In this document: positions 23,336-33,400 of the stretch, one piece after another
Position numbering within the stretch: the first letter of the stretch is position 1
How the letters are laid out: each line of letters starts with the position of its first letter
Assembly: GCA_026987195.1 (NCBI GenBank)
Contig: JALSNC010000152.1
Coordinates: 1 to 38,021, forward strand
DNA length: 38,021 nucleotides
From: Desulfobulbaceae bacterium
GTDB lineage: Bacteria; Desulfobacterota; Desulfobulbia; Desulfobulbales; Desulfobulbaceae
Direction of reading: 5' to 3'
The notes under the pieces: generated by a model
What the model was told of the DNA's origin: nothing
The model's input: the letters and a program-made list of their open reading frames with translations, nothing else
Database searches by the model: none
Program-made: the position numbers and the translations under genes

Positions 23336-24751
23336 ATGGCTATTCTACCCGAATTAACGCTTCTGTCCGCTGCCGTGGCCTTTTTCGGCCTCAGTCTCAG
23401 CAAGCAGCTGGACGGTGTCCAGACCAGGAATACCGCAGTTGCCTTCGGTATCGTCACCTTCATCTGTTCGCTGATCACCCTCAATGACCAGGGCTCGGTC
23501 TTCATGGGGGCCTACCGGGTCGACCTCTTCAGCCAGTTCTTCAAGCTGGTGATCAGCATGGGGCTGGTCTTTGTTCTCATCGCCGGTCAGAACCTGAAGG
23601 ATATCGAACTGGAGATCCGGCCCGAATACTACATGTTCCTCTTCCTCAGCTGCCTGGGCCTGATGTCGCTGGTCAGTTCGGTGGAACTGATCACCCTGTT
23701 TGTCTCCCTGGAGCTTTCGTCCTTTGCCCTCTACCTGATGGTGCCCATGCGCAGCGATCGCAAGGGGCTGCGGATGCAGATGGAGGCCGGTATCAAGTAC
23801 ATCCTGTTCGGCGTCTTTGCCACCGGCTGCATGCTCTACGGCATGAGTTATATCTACGGCCTCACCGGCACCACCTATCTCACGGATATCGTCACCGGCC
23901 TGCAGAAGGTCAGCAGCCAGCCGGCAGCCTTTTTCGCCGTGGTCATGGTCCTGGCCGGCTTTTTCTACAAGCTGGCCATCTTTCCCATGCATTTCTGGGT
24001 TCCTGATATCTACCAGGGGGCCTCCAACGAGACCACGGCCTTTGTCGCCACCGTGCCCAAGCTCGGGGCCGTGGCCCTGCTGATCCGCTTTGTCATCCTC
24101 CTGCCCGGTCATGCCGACATCCTGGTCGGCCTGCTCATGGTGCTTGCGATCTGTTCCATGTTCTACGGCAACCTCTGTGCCCTGGTGCAGACCGATGTCA
24201 AGCGCATGCTCGGCTACTCGGGTATCGCCCATGCCGGCTTCATCCTTCTCGGCCTGCTGACGCTGAAGGTGAGCGGCTATGCCACGGTCATGTACTACAT
24301 CGCCGGTTACGTGTTCATGAACATCGCCTGCTACATGGTGCTGGCCAATGTCTCTGCCAACGGCGAGAACCTGGAGATCTCCGACCTGAACGGCCTGCAC
24401 AGGCGCCAGCCCATGCTGGCCTTTGTCCTGGCGGTGGGGCTCTTTGCCCTGGCCGGTATCCCGCCCATGGTCGGCTTCATGGGTGAATTCATGTTCCTTG
24501 CCGGTGCGCTGCGGGAGGGCCACATCGTTCTGGTCACCCTGGCCGCTGTCAATGCCGGTATCGCGATCTATTATTACCTGCTGGTGATCAAGGCCGCCTA
24601 TACCGCTGATCCGGAGGAGCGACCCTCGGTGGAGATCGACGGTCTCACCCGGTTCACCGGGGTCCTCCTGGTCCTGATCATTCTGCTCATGGGTGCCTTT
24701 CCGTCCAAGATCATCGCCTTTGCCGGCACGGCGGTGCAGACCATCATGTGA
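23336..24751 (+). CDS. nuoN: NADH-quinone oxidoreductase subunit N
   Basis: Encodes a 471-residue antiporter-like subunit, nearest the peripheral arm in known complex I structures. Family marks are Glu126 (TLFVSLELSSFALYLMV), Lys212 (GFFYKLAIFPMHFWVPDIYQ), Lys242 (ATVPKLGAVALL) and VKRMLGYSGIAHAGFILLG; the C-terminus has ALAGIPPMVGFMGEF. The ATG at 23336 has AAAGGA about 9 bp upstream. It is the last gene of the operon, followed 26 bp after its stop by a strong terminator, so the complex I transcription unit clearly ends here. Confidence 0.97.
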   Translation: MAILPELTLLSAAVAFFGLSLSKQLDGVQTRNTAVAFGIVTFICSLITLNDQGSVFMGAYRVDLFSQFFKLVISMGLVFVLIAGQNLKDIELEIRPEYYMFLFLSCLGLMSLVSSVELITLFVSLELSSFALYLMVPMRSDRKGLRMQMEAGIKYILFGVFATGCMLYGMSYIYGLTGTTYLTDIVTGLQKVSSQPAAFFAVVMVLAGFFYKLAIFPMHFWVPDIYQGASNETTAFVATVPKLGAVALLIRFVILLPGHADILVGLLMVLAICSMFYGNLCALVQTDVKRMLGYSGIAHAGFILLGLLTLKVSGYATVMYYIAGYVFMNIACYMVLANVSANGENLEISDLNGLHRRQPMLAFVLAVGLFALAGIPPMVGFMGEFMFLAGALREGHIVLVTLAAVNAGIAIYYYLLVIKAAYTADPEERPSVEIDGLTRFTGVLLVLIILLMGAFPSKIIAFAGTAVQTIM

Positions 24752-24777
24752 CCCCGGAAGAGAAACAGGGTATACTG

Positions 24778-24807
24778 GGGCGGCACAGGGGTGCCGCCCT
24801 TTTTTTT
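24778..24807 (+). terminator. Rho-independent terminator of the nuo operon
   Basis: A perfect 9-bp stem, GGGCGGCAC (24778-24786) with GTGCCGCCC (24791-24799), has an AGGG loop and is followed by eight T residues (24800-24807). It begins 26 bp after the nuoN stop codon. Confidence 0.95.
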
Positions 24808-24822
24808 GCCAGGGTAAAAGTT

Positions 24823-24984
24823 GATGGCGTCGCAAAAAGTCCGATCTACTGCGTTGTAGCGGGTACGGCCAATGGTCGACGTACGCCATGTACGCCTCCG
24901 CTTGGCCGACACCGCTACGCCGTGTATATCGAACGTTTATGCTGAGCCATCTTTGGAGTGTGACGGACTTTTTACGAGTCCATC
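24823..24984. repeat. 162-bp palindromic element with 21-bp terminal inverted repeats (MITE-like)
   Basis: The left end GATGGCGTCGCAAAAAGTCC-G and the reverse complement of the right end GATGGACTCGTAAAAAGTCC-G agree at 18 of 21 bases. Further inside, GTAGCGG/CCGCTAC and CGGCCA/TGGCCG pair as well, so nearly the whole element can fold into one long hairpin. It contains no credible gene. A mobile, non-autonomous insertion or a structural repeat is the likeliest nature; no target-site duplication is obvious. Confidence 0.75.
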
Positions 24985-24991
24985 AGCAGTT

Positions 24992-25030
24992 GGGTATTTT
25001 TAGGCGGTTGCCGATGCGGTGAACTGTTAC
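24992..25030 (+). repeat. Interspersed repeat family A, copy 5
   Basis: Ends in GGCGGTTGCCGATGCGGTGA followed by ACTGTTAC, with one base missing from the core relative to the copy at 121-172. It starts 8 bp after the palindromic element and lies upstream of the enoyl-CoA hydratase gene. Confidence 0.65.
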
Positions 25031-25151
25031 CTGCCCGGGGCACAGAGCGTGCGGGGCGCATGGCGGATGGCCGGCAGGCTGCCGCTGCCTGTTCTCCGCG
25101 GTTCATGGCCGGTATGGTCACCGCCAGTCGGCAGCGTACAGGAGGAGAGAT

Positions 25152-25973
25152 ATGGAGAGTGACAACGAACAGGTCCTGTTCACCAGGCGCACGGGAAGAC
25201 TGGTGTACCTGGTGCTGAACCGGCCCGGGGTACACAATGCCCTGAGCCGGGAGCTGCTGCTGGCGTTACGAAGGGAACTGGAGCTGATCCGGGACGATCC
25301 CGGCGTGGATGCGGTCTTCTTCACCGGCGCCGGTGAACGGGCCTTTTCCGCCGGCGCCGATATTGGTTTTCTGCACAGGGCAACGCCCCTCGACGTCAGG
25401 GAACTGGCCCTGCTTGCAATCTCCGTGACCCGGCTCATCGAGGAGCTGGGCAGGCTCACCATCGCCCTGATCAACGGCTTTGCCCTGGGGGGCGGCCTGG
25501 AGCTGGCCGAGGCATGCATGCTGCGGATCGCCAGTCGCGAAGCACGGATGGGGCATCCCGAGGTCCGCATCGGCGCCGTTGCCGGCTGGGGCGGAACAAC
25601 ACGCCTGCCGCGCCTCATCGGCCGGGGACGGGCCACGGAGATGCTGCTCACCGGCGAGATCATCGATGCCGACGAGGCACTGCGCCTGGGGCTGGTGAAC
25701 CGGGTGGTTGAAGGCAGTGAACTGCGGCAGGAGGGGGAACGGTTGGCCGGGCAGATCCTGGACAACAGCCCGGTGGCGGTCCGGCTTACCTGGGAGGCCA
25801 TCCTTGGCGGACAGGATGCAGGCCTGGCCGGGTCTCTGCGCCTGGGCGCGGACTGCTTCGGTCTGGCCGCAGCCAGCAGTGATTTCCGCACCGGTACCGC
25901 CGCCTTTCTGAACAGGGAAAAGGCCAGGTTTCATGCGGCCCGGGAAGACCGGATCGTGCCGTCATCATCATGA
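25152..25973 (+). CDS. Enoyl-CoA hydratase/isomerase family protein
   Basis: Encodes a 273-residue crotonase-fold enzyme that probably adds water to a 2-enoyl-CoA. The oxyanion-hole stretch FSAGADIGFLHR and the segment INGFALGGGLELAEACMLRI hold the first catalytic glutamate, Glu117. Glu137 follows in MGHPEVRIGAVAGWGGTTRL. The 20-residue distance and contexts match the two catalytic glutamates of classical enoyl-CoA hydratase, so a hydratase is more likely than an isomerase or decarboxylase, although substrate chain length cannot be read. AGGAGGAGA lies just before the ATG. It stands alone between the nuo terminator and a convergent gene; a role in fatty-acid or aromatic degradation, or supply of the downstream synthases, is speculation. 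Confidence 0.93.
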   Translation: MESDNEQVLFTRRTGRLVYLVLNRPGVHNALSRELLLALRRELELIRDDPGVDAVFFTGAGERAFSAGADIGFLHRATPLDVRELALLAISVTRLIEELGRLTIALINGFALGGGLELAEACMLRIASREARMGHPEVRIGAVAGWGGTTRLPRLIGRGRATEMLLTGEIIDADEALRLGLVNRVVEGSELRQEGERLAGQILDNSPVAVRLTWEAILGGQDAGLAGSLRLGADCFGLAAASSDFRTGTAAFLNREKARFHAAREDRIVPSSS

Positions 25974-25991
25974 TGGGCAGAGGCCGTACCG

Positions 25992-26033
25992 GGTGACGGA
26001 TCTCTATCGGCCGTCACCACGCCTCTTTTTTTT
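25992..26033 (+). terminator. Possible terminator after the enoyl-CoA hydratase gene
   Basis: An 8-bp perfect inverted repeat, GGTGACGG (25992-25999) with CCGTCACC (26011-26018), has an 11-nt loop and is followed after 7 bp by eight T residues (26026-26033). It overlaps the last codons of the convergent PEP-CTERM gene. The gap between stem and T-run makes it less than canonical. Confidence 0.45.
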
Positions 26034-26657
26034 CAGCACTCCGGCAATGCCGGCCAGGCCGGTGGCGAACAGGACCATGGTCCCGGGTTCCGGTACCGGG
26101 GCGGTTCCCCGCACCGAGACATTATCGATGCCGACGACAGAGCTTGTCCACCAACCCTGTTCCCAGAGCTGGAAGGCGAGAATCGCATCCGGCGAGGTGT
26201 AGGCGGAGACATCGAGGATGGTCTGAAAAGAGCCGTGATTGGTCCAGTTGACACCGTCTGACTGCAGGTCCATGATGCTGAGCCGCATCACCGGTGTGCC
26301 ATCCTGCCGGACAAAGGAGAGAAAGGTGTCCTCCCGGTGCGCCGAAAGATCGGTATAGGGAAAGGTCCAGTCAAAGGAGACCTCCAGCTGGTCGATGCCC
26401 TGGATGGAGAAGGTCTGCCAGAGGGCCGACAGACCAGCACCGGTGTCTGCCCCGAGAAGGGCGAAGTTTCCTTCCATGCCCAGGATGCTGGTCGCATACC
26501 AGCCGGCAGGAACCACCTGCACGTCCCCATATCTGTTCCATCCGGCCAGTCCCTGGTCGAAACCGCCGTTTTCTATCAGTTCCACCGGGGTCGCAGAGGC
26601 GGCCCCGCTCCAGCCTGCCAGGATCGTACAGAGAACAGCCACTATCAGTCGTTGCAT
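26004..26657 (-). CDS. Secreted PEP-CTERM sorting-domain protein
   Basis: Encodes a 217-residue exported protein of unknown function. It starts with a signal peptide, MQRLIVAVLCTILAGWSGAASA. The mature part opens with NGGFDQGLAGW, a pattern common in carbohydrate-binding-like beta-sandwich domains of such proteins. The C-terminus is a textbook PEP-CTERM tail: VPEPGTMVLFATGLAGIAGV followed by a basic LKKKRRGDGR end. Such tails are recognised by exosortase, linking the protein to the cell surface or exopolysaccharide; no exosortase gene is in this window. The start at 26657 is chosen because AGGAGG lies 5 bp upstream and the signal peptide begins there; an ATG at 26732 would add 25 hydrophilic residues. 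It converges on the enoyl-CoA hydratase gene. Confidence 0.9.
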   Translation of the reverse strand: MQRLIVAVLCTILAGWSGAASATPVELIENGGFDQGLAGWNRYGDVQVVPAGWYATSILGMEGNFALLGADTGAGLSALWQTFSIQGIDQLEVSFDWTFPYTDLSAHREDTFLSFVRQDGTPVMRLSIMDLQSDGVNWTNHGSFQTILDVSAYTSPDAILAFQLWEQGWWTSSVVGIDNVSVRGTAPVPEPGTMVLFATGLAGIAGVLKKKRRGDGR

Positions 26658-27424
26658 TGTTGCCTCCTGTTGTTGGTGCCCTCCTCGGTTGCAATAAGCG
26701 GGCCCATGGTGTCGCTCTGTGCGTTTTTTCATATATGTAGTGTATTCATCCTGTTATGACGGTAAGCCACGATCGGCGCAGGGAGCGGTCGCGGCCTGGC
26801 AGCGCCTGCCTGTTCGTTTTTTCGGAATATTTCGCAATGCCGGAAAAAGCAGGCCGCAGGATTGAGAGCAATTCTTTCTGTTATCTTGGCCGATTATCCG
26901 TTATTGACACATTGTGGCATCATATGTCTTTCGAAATTTCGGAATTATGATATGATGGAGTTCCTTTTCGGGTCGTATCCTTCCTGGCTCCGGTACCCTG
27001 TTGTCCGTGGTGGACAGCAGATCCGGTGGAGAGGTGAAGGCTTGGAAAGAATCTGTGCCCCCAGGGAAAGGAATTTGGTGGCAACAGAAAGGCAATGGTG
27101 GTAACGTATGGAAAATTATACTTATCAGTGATCCTTGCCAATGTGGAATGATCTCAGGGCGCCTGGATCGTCATTGTGATGTATCTGGTTGTTTTTTGGA
27201 TTTGTCGTCCACTGAACAGTCCAGGTGTCCGGCCTGTCGGGTCAGGGACCAGCCGGTGACACTGGTGGCCGGGCATGATGGCATAATCGCCGCCTGCGGC
27301 ATTGATCATGCAGCGCGTGGTGGCAACCGCGCCCGGGCAGGGTGTCTGTCCTTTCCGAATCCGAATCTTCCGCCGTTGACAAAACCGGGTCGCGCCTGCA
27401 AAGGCGATCCTCAACCGGAGTTGT
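26658..27424. other. 767-bp non-coding region between the PEP-CTERM gene and the megasynthase operon
   Basis: No gene is supported here; open frames are short and lack family patterns. The stretch 26860-26960 is AT-rich against its surroundings and holds a TTGACA (26904-26909), without a well-spaced -10, and a TATGAT (26946-26951). A hairpin, CTGTTGTCC/GGACAGCAG with a 5-nt loop and one G-T pair, lies at 26998-27020. Another TTGACA at 27376 is also without a good -10. Promoters for both divergent genes should lie here, but none can be fixed. Confidence 0.5.
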
Positions 27425-30400
27425 ATGAAACGGACACAGGTTCTGGTCTCGCAACTTCCTGGATTTCCTGATCCGCTGCCGGTGGCCGCGGCCTGCCGGG
27501 CCGGTGCGACCGGCATCCTCGATGGCCTCTGGCTCTCCGATCAGGCCGTGATCCGCTGCCGGGAGCGCCTTCAGGCACTTGCCGGCACGCCGGCCGGGCT
27601 CCGGCTGGCCGCCAGCCGGGCCGGCCTGATTGATACCCTCCTTGACCAGGGAGACCAGGCCATCGACACCCTGGTCCTGACCGGTCCCTTTCCCCCGGAT
27701 ACCGCGGATACGGTCACCCGCATTGCCCCCCGTGTCGGCCAGGTTCTCGTCGAATGTCTGGACGAGGAGGATCTTCGCCTGGCCCAACGGTCAGGCGCCG
27801 GCGGTGTCATTGTCCGGGGCAACGAGGCCGGCGGCCTGGTGGCCGCCGAGTCGTCGTTCATCCTCCTGCAACGGTTTCTTGCCGCCACATCCCTGCCCGT
27901 CTATGTCCAGGGCGGCATAGGGCCGCATAGCGCTGCCGCCTGCATGGCGGCCGGTGCGGCCGGCGTGGTTCTGGACGGTCAGTGTGCTCTGGCCCGGGAA
28001 TCATCCCTGCCGGATCATCTGAAAAAGCATTTCTCCTCCTTCGACGGCACCCAGACCGGGTGTCCGGAGCTGGGCCATGGTCACGGGTTGAGGGTCCTCT
28101 CGCGCATCAACCGCGCTGCTGCCGGGGAGTTCCTGCGCCGGGTCGAGGCCCGGGCTGCCGAATCTCCGGGATGGCCGCAGCTCAGGGACGTTCTCTCTTC
28201 CCTGCTGGCCACGGCGGCCTCTCCTGAAGCAGGCGCCGGCCGTGTTTTTCCTCTGGGCCAGGACATCGCTCTTGCCGCGCCGCTGGCCGAGAGGTTCGTC
28301 ACCGTGGCCGGCATTGTTTCAGGAATCTGTGATCAGGTCAACCGGCTGCCAGCCGACCTCGATGCCTCCGCCATTCTCGGCGAGAACACCCCCCTTGCCC
28401 GTTCGCACCGTACCCGGTATCCCATCGTCCAGGGGCCCATGGCCAGGATCAGCGATTCGCCCGCCTTCGCCCTGGCAGTGGCCGAGGCCGGCGGTCTCCC
28501 CTTTCTTGCCGCCGCCATGCTGGGTGGAAATGAGCTGGAACGGATCGTGACCGCCACTGCGAATACCCTCGGCAGCCGTCCCTGGGGAGTGGGCCTGCTC
28601 GGGTTTCTGCCCTCTGACCGCTACCGGGAACAGGTCCGGATCCTGCTTGCCCACCGGCCGCCCTTTGCCCTCATCGCCGGCGGCCGGCCTGAACAGGCCC
28701 GGGCCCTGGAGGCGGAGGGCATCGCAACCTATCTCCATGTCCCCACCCCCGGGCTGCTGCGCATGTTTCTCAAGGCCGGGGCCAGGCGCTTTGTCTTCGA
28801 AGGCCGCGAGGCCGGCGGTCATGTGGCGCCGCTTGCTTCCTTTGTCCTCTGGGAGCAGATGCTCCTGCTGCTCGGGGATTTTCTCGCCCGGAGAAAGGGA
28901 GAGGCCGAGGAACTGCACCTGCTCTTTGCCGGTGGTATCCATGATGGTCTGTCCGCGGCCATGGTCGCGGCCCTGGCGGCTCCCCTGGCCGGACAGGGGG
29001 TACGGATCGGCCTTCAGCTCGGCAGCGTCTATCTCTTTACCGAGGAGATCGTCGCCACCGGCGCTCTGGAGAAACAGTACCGCGACATGGTGCTGGCCGG
29101 AGAGCGGACAGTACTGCTGGAGACCGGCCTCGGCCATGCCAGCCGCTGCGTGCCCACACCCTTTGCCGACGAATTTCTGCGCCGGCGGCAGGAGCTCCGT
29201 TCCCGGGGTCTTGGCGAGCGCGAGATCCGTGACCGGCTCGAGCTGCTGAACCTGGGCAAGTTGCGCCTGGCCGCCAAGGGCGTGGACCGTCCGGCAGCGG
29301 ACAGCAGGGCAGAGCCGGTCCGGGTGAGTGAGAAGGAACAGCGTCGTCAGGGGCTCTACATGGTCGGCCAGCTCGGCACCCTGCGGCGGCAGGTGGTATC
29401 CGTGGCCGATGTCCACCGCAGTGTCATCGACGACGGTCGCAGCCGGCTGGAGGAGTACCGTGCCCGCCATGGCGGCAGGCCTCCGGCCCCACGGTCCCGG
29501 CCTGCGGACATCGCCATCATCGGCATGGCCTCCATTCTGCCGGGTGCCCCGTCCGTCCGCCGTTACTGGCACAACATCCTCTCCCGGGTCAACGCGGTCA
29601 CCGAGGTGCCGCCCGAGCGATGGGACTGGCGTCTCTATTATGACGAGGACCAGGATGCCGAGGATCGCTGTTATTCCCGCTGGGGCGCCTTTATCGACGA
29701 GACAGTGTTCGACCCGGTCTCCTGGGGCATGCCGCCGGCCTCGATCCCCTTCATCGAGCCCCTGCAACTCCTTGCCCTGGAGATGGCCCGGCAGGCGCTG
29801 GTCGATGCCGGCTATGACCGACGGCCCTTTTCCAGGGAGCGCACCTCGGTGATCCTGGGTATCAGCGGTGCCGGCGAGCTGGGCCAGCTCTACAGCTTCC
29901 GGGCCGCCCTGCCCATGTTCCTCGGAGAGGCCGCCCGCAGGGTCACCGACCATTTTCATGACCGGCTGCCCCGCTGGAGCGAGGATACCTTTCCCGGTAT
30001 TCTCACCAATGTCACCGCCGGCCGCATCGCCAACCGTCTTGATCTCGGCGGCACCAACTATACCGTCGACGCCGCCTGTGCCTCCTCCCTGGCCGCCCTC
30101 TATCTGGCAGTGATGGAGCTCGAAGCCGGGCGAAGCCGCATGGCGCTGGTGGGGGCCGCCGACTGCCTGCAGAATCCCTTTGCCTATCTCTGTTTTTCCA
30201 AAACCCGTGCCCTGTCACCCCGCGGCCAGTGCCGTACCTTTGACCGGGATGCCGACGGTATCGCCCTGGGCGAGGGAGTGGCCATGCTGGTCCTCAAACG
30301 GCTGGCCGACGCCGAGGCCGACGGGGACAGGATCCACGCCGTGATCAGGAGCGTGGGGGCATCCAGTGACGGCCGGGACCGGAGCCTGACCGCGCCGCGA

Positions 30401-33400
30401 CGGGAGGGGCAGCTCGTCGCCTTTGAGCGCGCCTACGGTCGGGCCGGGTTCTCCCCGGCCACGGTGGGGCTCGTCGAGGCCCATGGTACCGGCACCGTGC
30501 TCGGTGACCAGGTGGAACTGGAGGCCCTGACCGCACTTCTCCGCTCTGCAGGTGCACCACCGCGCAGTGTTGCCGTGGGCTCGGTCAAGTCCATGATCGG
30601 CCATACCAAGTCCACCGCCGGTATCGCCGGCCTGATCAAGGCCACCCTGGCCCTGCGCGACCGGATCCTGCCGCCGACCATGGGCGTGGAACAGCCCAAC
30701 CGGGTCCTGGAGGATGACGACAGTCCCCTGTTTCTCAACACCACGGCCCGGCCCTGGCTCAATGGCCACCGGGACCTGCCCCGTCGGGCCGGGGTCAGTG
30801 CCCTGGGATTCGGCGGCACCAACTTCCATGTCGTTCTGGAGGAGTACCGGAACAGCCTGGTGCCGCAGCGGCAGCGGCCCCTGCTCGGGTTTGCGGCCGA
30901 GCTCTATCTCTTCCGCGCTGCCTCGGCCGACGAGCTGCGGACAACCCTGGCCGCCTGGCGGCAGTGGCTTGCCCGCCACCCGGATGTCGATCCCGCCTGC
31001 CTGGCCCTGGGTGCCTGGCAGGCAGCGCAGACAACCGACGACGCACGCCGGTGCCTGGCCGTGGTCGCTGCCTCGACCCGGGAACTGGCCCAGCTCCTTG
31101 CCGAGGCAGGCGAGCATCTTGCCACGGACGCGGAGATCCGGGATCCGCGCGGTATCTATCATGCCCCCCGTCCCCTGGCAGCAGGCGGCGCTGTCGCGTT
31201 TCTCTTCCCCGGCCAGGGGTCGCAGTACGTCAACATGCTGGCCGACCTGGCCATTCAGTTTCCCGAGGTCCATGATCTTTTCGAGCGCGCGGTCTTTCTC
31301 CTCAGGGACCGTCTGGAGGAGCCGCTCTCCGCAGTCCTCTATCCCTGGTCCGCATTCCGCCCGGACGAGGAGAAGCGTCAGGCAAAGGCCCTGGCCCGGA
31401 CCCGCTACGCGCAGCCGGCCATGGGAGCGGCCGATCTGGCCATCTTCGACCTGCTCGGGGCGTGCAATGTCCGTCCCGACATGGCCGGCGGCCACAGCTA
31501 CGGCGAGTACGCGGCCCTGTGCGCCGCCGGTGTCATGGGCCGTGACGATCTGATCCGTCTCTCCGAGGCCCGGGGTCGTTTCATCGTCGAGTCGGCCGAG
31601 CCCGAGCCCGGCACCATGGCCGCGGTCAAGGCTGACCGGGAACAGGTGGCCCGGATTCTCGCCAACCGGCCCCATGTCTGGATCGCCAACCTCAATGCCC
31701 CGGACCAGACCATCATCTCCGGTCATGGCCGGGCCGTGGAAGAAGCGGTCCGGGATTTCGGCTCCGCCGGTATCGCCGCCCGCACCATACCCGTGGCCTG
31801 CGCCTTTCACTCGCCGGTGGTGGCCGGCGCCGTGGACAGGCTGCACGAGTTCCTGGCCGACGTCGAGCTGGGCGAGCCCCGTTTTCCGGTCTATTCCAAC
31901 CGCACGGCTGCATCATACCCGGCGGATCGCAGCGCTGTCATCGACCTGCTGGGTGAGCACCTGGTGCACGGGGTCGAGTTCATCCGCCAGATCGAGGCCA
32001 TGTACGACGCCGGCGCCCGCCTCTTCGTGGAGTCGGGTCCGGGCCGGGTACTGAGCAACCTGGTGGCCAGCATCCTCGGCGACCGTCCCCATCTGGCCGT
32101 ACCCGCCAACCTGCCGGGCCGATCCGGCATGGTCGGCCTGCTCCATTGCCTGGGCCACCTTGCCGCGCACGGAGTGCCTGTGGACCTGGTTCCGCTTTTT
32201 CAGGGCCGGGACCTGGAGCCGGTCTCGCCCGGGATACCAGAGAGGGATACCGGTTATCCGGCTGCGGCCTGGCTGGTCAGCGGCGGCCGGGCCCGGCCCT
32301 GCAGCGGGGCGGACCAGCCGCCGGCCCCGGTCCGTCCCATGGAGCCGGGCCGGCTCTGGCCGGCCGATGGCGAGTCAGGGGCCGCCACCAGGTCGGCAGG
32401 GCTGCCGGCTGCCGGCCCGGTGAACATGCCGCCGGCCGGCGCTGGAGACCGCGACCGGGTCTTTGCCGGCTACCAGCGGCTGATGCAGACCTTCCTGGAG
32501 ACCCAGGCCGGAGTCATGAAGGCCTGGCTCGGTGACTCCCGGTCGACGGAGCAGGAGAGCAGCGGCCGGGAGCCGGTTCCTGTTCCCCTGCCCCGGGAGG
32601 CGGAGAAATGCCACGTCCCGGAAGCGGTGGCAGGGGCGCCACCACCGGGCGATGTCCGGACCGTCCTGCTGGCCATTGTCAGCGACCGGACCGGCTACCC
32701 GGTCGAGATGCTGTCCCTGGATGCGGACCTGGAAGGGGAACTGGGTATTGATTCCATCAAGCGGGTGGAGATCCTGGGCGTACTGGTCGGCGAACTCTTT
32801 GCCGGAGACCGGGAGGCGGCGGCAGAGGCATCCTCGGAACTGGCCACCTGCCGGAGCCTTGGTGCAATCATCGACCGGGCAGGGGAGATCCTTGCCCGGA
32901 AAGGGGCACCGGACGATGGCAGAATCGTGCCGGGAAAGGAGACAGCGTCTGCCGGAGAGGCGGCAGATCCGAAGGAGCTGCTCCTGGGAATCGTTGCCGA
33001 CCGGACCGGTTACCCGGTCGGTATGCTGTCCCCGGATGCGGATCTGGAAGGAGAACTGGGCATCGACTCCATCAAGCGGGTGGAGATCCTGGGCGCCTTT
33101 GCCGATGCCCTCCGTGCAGCCGGTCCGCTCGACGGTGAGGCACTGGAACGGATGGGCCAGGCCCGGACCCTGGCCGCGATCCTGGCCTGCCTCGACCCGG
33201 TGCCGGACAGGCAGGAAGGGGAAGACAGCGGAGAGCCGCTGCCGAGGTTCCTGCTCACCAGCCGTTCCTGTCCCCTGCAGGAGCCGCTTCTGCAGAAAGT
33301 GCCGACCCGGGGATGGATCCTGGTCACGGACGATGGCCAGGGACGGGCCACGGAACTGGCCGGACTGATCGCCGGTCAGGGCGGCAGGGTGGAGATCCTC

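Noticed and set aside
27376-27381. TTGACA as the promoter of the megasynthase operon
   Set aside because: No acceptable -10 hexamer lies 16-18 bp downstream, so a single consensus -35 hexamer is not enough.
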